Below are positions 31,583 to 33,792 of a stretch of 33,792 bases of DNA, piece after piece; position 1 is the first letter of the stretch; each line of letters opens with the position of its first letter. Source of the stretch: Hyphomicrobiales bacterium (GTDB lineage: Bacteria > Pseudomonadota > Alphaproteobacteria > Rhizobiales > Beijerinckiaceae); the NCBI GenBank assembly GCA_003244015.1, contig QHBR01000338.1, positions 1 through 33,792 of the forward strand, given 5' to 3'. The translations under genes were made by a program, and so were the position numbers. The notes beneath the pieces are model-generated. The model searched no databases, was not told where the DNA came from, and worked only from the letters and a program-made list of their open reading frames with translations.

Positions 31583-32953
31583 CTAATTCAAAAGGGGGCT
31601 CCAGGACGGATCCGAACCATAATTTGGGGTCGGCACCGGAAATTCGCCGCGGCCAAACACGTCTGTCATAAAAATCTTCGCGCCGTCCTGCCCGCCGGGA
31701 TCGCGAAAGAACATCAGATAAAGGCCGTTCGGAGCCCAGGTCGGCCCCTCGTTGTGAAAGCCTTCGGTGAGGATCCGCTCGCCCGATCCATCCGGTCGCA
31801 TGACCCCGATCGCGAATGAACCGGCTTTTTGCTTGGTAAAGGCGATATAGTCGCCTTTCGGCGACCAGACCGGCGTCGAATAGCGCCCCTCGCCAAACGA
31901 AATGCGTTTCGGACCGTCCCCGCTTGCCGACATGACATAGATCTGCTGGCTTCCGCCGCGGTCCGATTCGAACACGATCTGAGTGCCGTCGGGCGAATAG
32001 GACGGCGATGTGTCGATCGCGTTGGAATCGGAGAGCCGCGTCGTCGTGCGCGAGCGCAAATCCATGGCGTAGAGGTTCGACGCCATCCCTCTCGCAAGCG
32101 ACATCACGACCTTTTGCCCATCCGGCGAAAAACGCGGCGAAAAGGTCATTCCTGGGAAATTGCCGACGACCTCGCGCTGGCCCGTCTCGATATTCAACAA
32201 AAGAACTTTCGGGTCGGATGCGCCAAACGACATATAGGTCACATCTTGCGACGAGGGCGAAAACCTTGGCGTCACGACGAGGTCGTCGCCCCGCGTCATG
32301 TAGCGCAGATTGGCGCCGTCCTGATCCATGATCGCCAGCCGCTTGCGGCGGCGCTCCGGCGGGCCAGTCTCGTCGACAAAGGCAATCTGCGTGTCGAAAA
32401 AGCCTTGCTCGCCGGTAATCCGCGAAAAGATCGCATCCGAAACGATGTGCGCGACCCGGCGCGCATTGTTCGGATCGGTGACATATTGGCTGCCTGCGAT
32501 CTGCTTGCCGGTCGCCACGTCCCAGAGCCGGAACTCGGTTTGCAGCCTCCCGTCCGAGGCCCGGCTGGTCCGCCCGGTCACCACGAATTGGGCATTGATC
32601 ATGCGCCAGGAATCGATCCGCGGCGCCTGGTCCGGATTGGCAATCGTCTCAACGAAGGTCTTCGGATCGATCGGCGCGAGAAACACGGAACGCTTGAAAT
32701 TATTGGTGACTATAGCGGTCAACTGGGCGCTGGCCGCCGCATCGCCGGAAAATGCCGTCACCGCGATCGGAATGGGTTTGAATTCTCCCGCTCCATGCAC
32801 ATCGAGATAGCGGTCCTGCTGGGCAAGGGCCGGCGGCGCGAGCCCTAAGCCGGCAAGCAAGATCGCGGCCGCCAGAAATGCGGTGAAAATTCCGATGACG
32901 GCATGGAGATTGCGCCGCGCTCGCGAACGAAGCAGGGAGAAGAAAAATTTCAC
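31583..32953 (-). CDS. tolB: Tol-Pal system protein TolB
   Basis: Signal peptide; WD40-like repeats [60 protein letters not shown] start overlaps tolA stop (GTGA). Confidence 0.95.
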   Translation of the reverse strand: MKFFFSLLRSRARRNLHAVIGIFTAFLAAAILLAGLGLAPPALAQQDRYLDVHGAGEFKPIPIAVTAFSGDAAASAQLTAIVTNNFKRSVFLAPIDPKTFVETIANPDQAPRIDSWRMINAQFVVTGRTSRASDGRLQTEFRLWDVATGKQIAGSQYVTDPNNARRVAHIVSDAIFSRITGEQGFFDTQIAFVDETGPPERRRKRLAIMDQDGANLRYMTRGDDLVVTPRFSPSSQDVTYMSFGASDPKVLLLNIETGQREVVGNFPGMTFSPRFSPDGQKVVMSLARGMASNLYAMDLRSRTTTRLSDSNAIDTSPSYSPDGTQIVFESDRGGSQQIYVMSASGDGPKRISFGEGRYSTPVWSPKGDYIAFTKQKAGSFAIGVMRPDGSGERILTEGFHNEGPTWAPNGLYLMFFRDPGGQDGAKIFMTDVFGRGEFPVPTPNYGSDPSWSPLLN

Positions 32954-33792
32954 AGCATTTCCTCTGGATCGAAGCGAACGACCCGGCCTTTCCATTGGTC
33001 GTAAAAGAGCTGGTATTGGGAAGGTATCCGTAGCGGATCGCAGCGCCGCACCGCCCGCATTGCGCTTTCGGCCAGAGCGCGCAAATTGGGGTCGGACGGC
33101 GGGTTGAGCAGCACGGGCTGGCCGATCAACGAACCGTCCAGCGTATATTGGACATGAATCTCAGGAACGTATTTTTGCTGCCCGCCGAGCCCGGCAAAAT
33201 TCCAGCACCGCTTATATTGCTCTTGCAGCAGCCCGTCGAGCTGGTCCCAGAGGGATGGCGACATTTTGGCGGCGCTTGCCGCCGGCGAACCGAGCGAGGC
33301 CATTTGAGCGAGGTCGTGCCCGCTCGCCTGTTTTCCTTGCGGCGCCTCCTTGTTTAGAAACTTGGCGATGTTGCCGGGGTCGAATTTTTGTTGCGGCTCT
33401 GCGGCCTCCTCGCCGGACCTCGGCTTCGCGGCCGGCTTTTGTTTTTCCTTTTGCTTTTCCTGATCGAGCAGCTTCGCCAATTGATCCGGCTTGAATTTTG
33501 GCGCCGGCTTCTTTGGCGGCGCGACCGGCTTCGGTTGGACCGGTTCCGGCGTGGCTGTTTCCTCCGCTTCGTTGACCGGCGGTGGCGCAACGGACTGCTT
33601 GACCGGCTCGGATTTCGGCGCTGGCTTTGCGGTTTCCCGCGCCGGGCGCGGCGGCGAGGCTACGCCAAGTTCAGGCGGCTTAGGCGCCGCTTGCGGCTCG
33701 GCTTGACCCAAATCGGCTTGACGTTTCAGCGGCGGGGGTGGCGCGGCGACATCCTTTGGCGTGTCGCTTGGCGAAGGTTGCGGGTTTGGCTC
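32950..33792 (-). CDS. tolA: TolA-like protein (N-terminus beyond window)
   Basis: Pro/Lys/Ala-rich linker, C-terminal domain [62 protein letters not shown]; open to window edge; position next to tolB/pal. Confidence 0.88.
   Translation of the reverse strand, partial: EPNPQPSPSDTPKDVAAPPPPLKRQADLGQAEPQAAPKPPELGVASPPRPARETAKPAPKSEPVKQSVAPPPVNEAEETATPEPVQPKPVAPPKKPAPKFKPDQLAKLLDQEKQKEKQKPAAKPRSGEEAAEPQQKFDPGNIAKFLNKEAPQGKQASGHDLAQMASLGSPAASAAKMSPSLWDQLDGLLQEQYKRCWNFAGLGGQQKYVPEIHVQYTLDGSLIGQPVLLNPPSDPNLRALAESAMRAVRRCDPLRIPSQYQLFYDQWKGRVVRFDPEEML

Overview
Alphaproteobacterial chromosome segment, Rhizobiales/Beijerinckiaceae-like by gene content and order (inference). The backbone reads queA(end)-tgt, a LON-domain protein, Trm112, tesB, glnK-amtB, a decayed pgi remnant, then ptsH / EIIA / hprK / chvG / chvI on the minus strand. 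This is followed by small exported proteins, an MHYT-PAS-GGDEF-EAL signalling gene split by a frameshift, and tRNA-Phe(GAA). After the island come pal, tolB and tolA on the minus strand. Between tRNA-Phe and pal is a ~14 kb genomic island of about 16466-30498. It is bounded by the tRNA 3' end and a 20-nt near-perfect copy of it. The island carries a decayed P4-type tyrosine integrase, a DEAH helicase/nuclease-like gene with two inactivating lesions, an IS630-type transposase 3' fragment, and an IS1380-type transposase with one frameshift. Its largest cargo is two very large co-oriented genes of unknown function (about 1.2 and 1.4 kaa, both frameshifted). One of these has an antisense fragment of a VirD4/HerA-like ATPase embedded in it. 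The most novel material is this pair of giant unknown proteins and the mosaic, decaying structure of the island. All calls come from reading the sequence; no database search was run.
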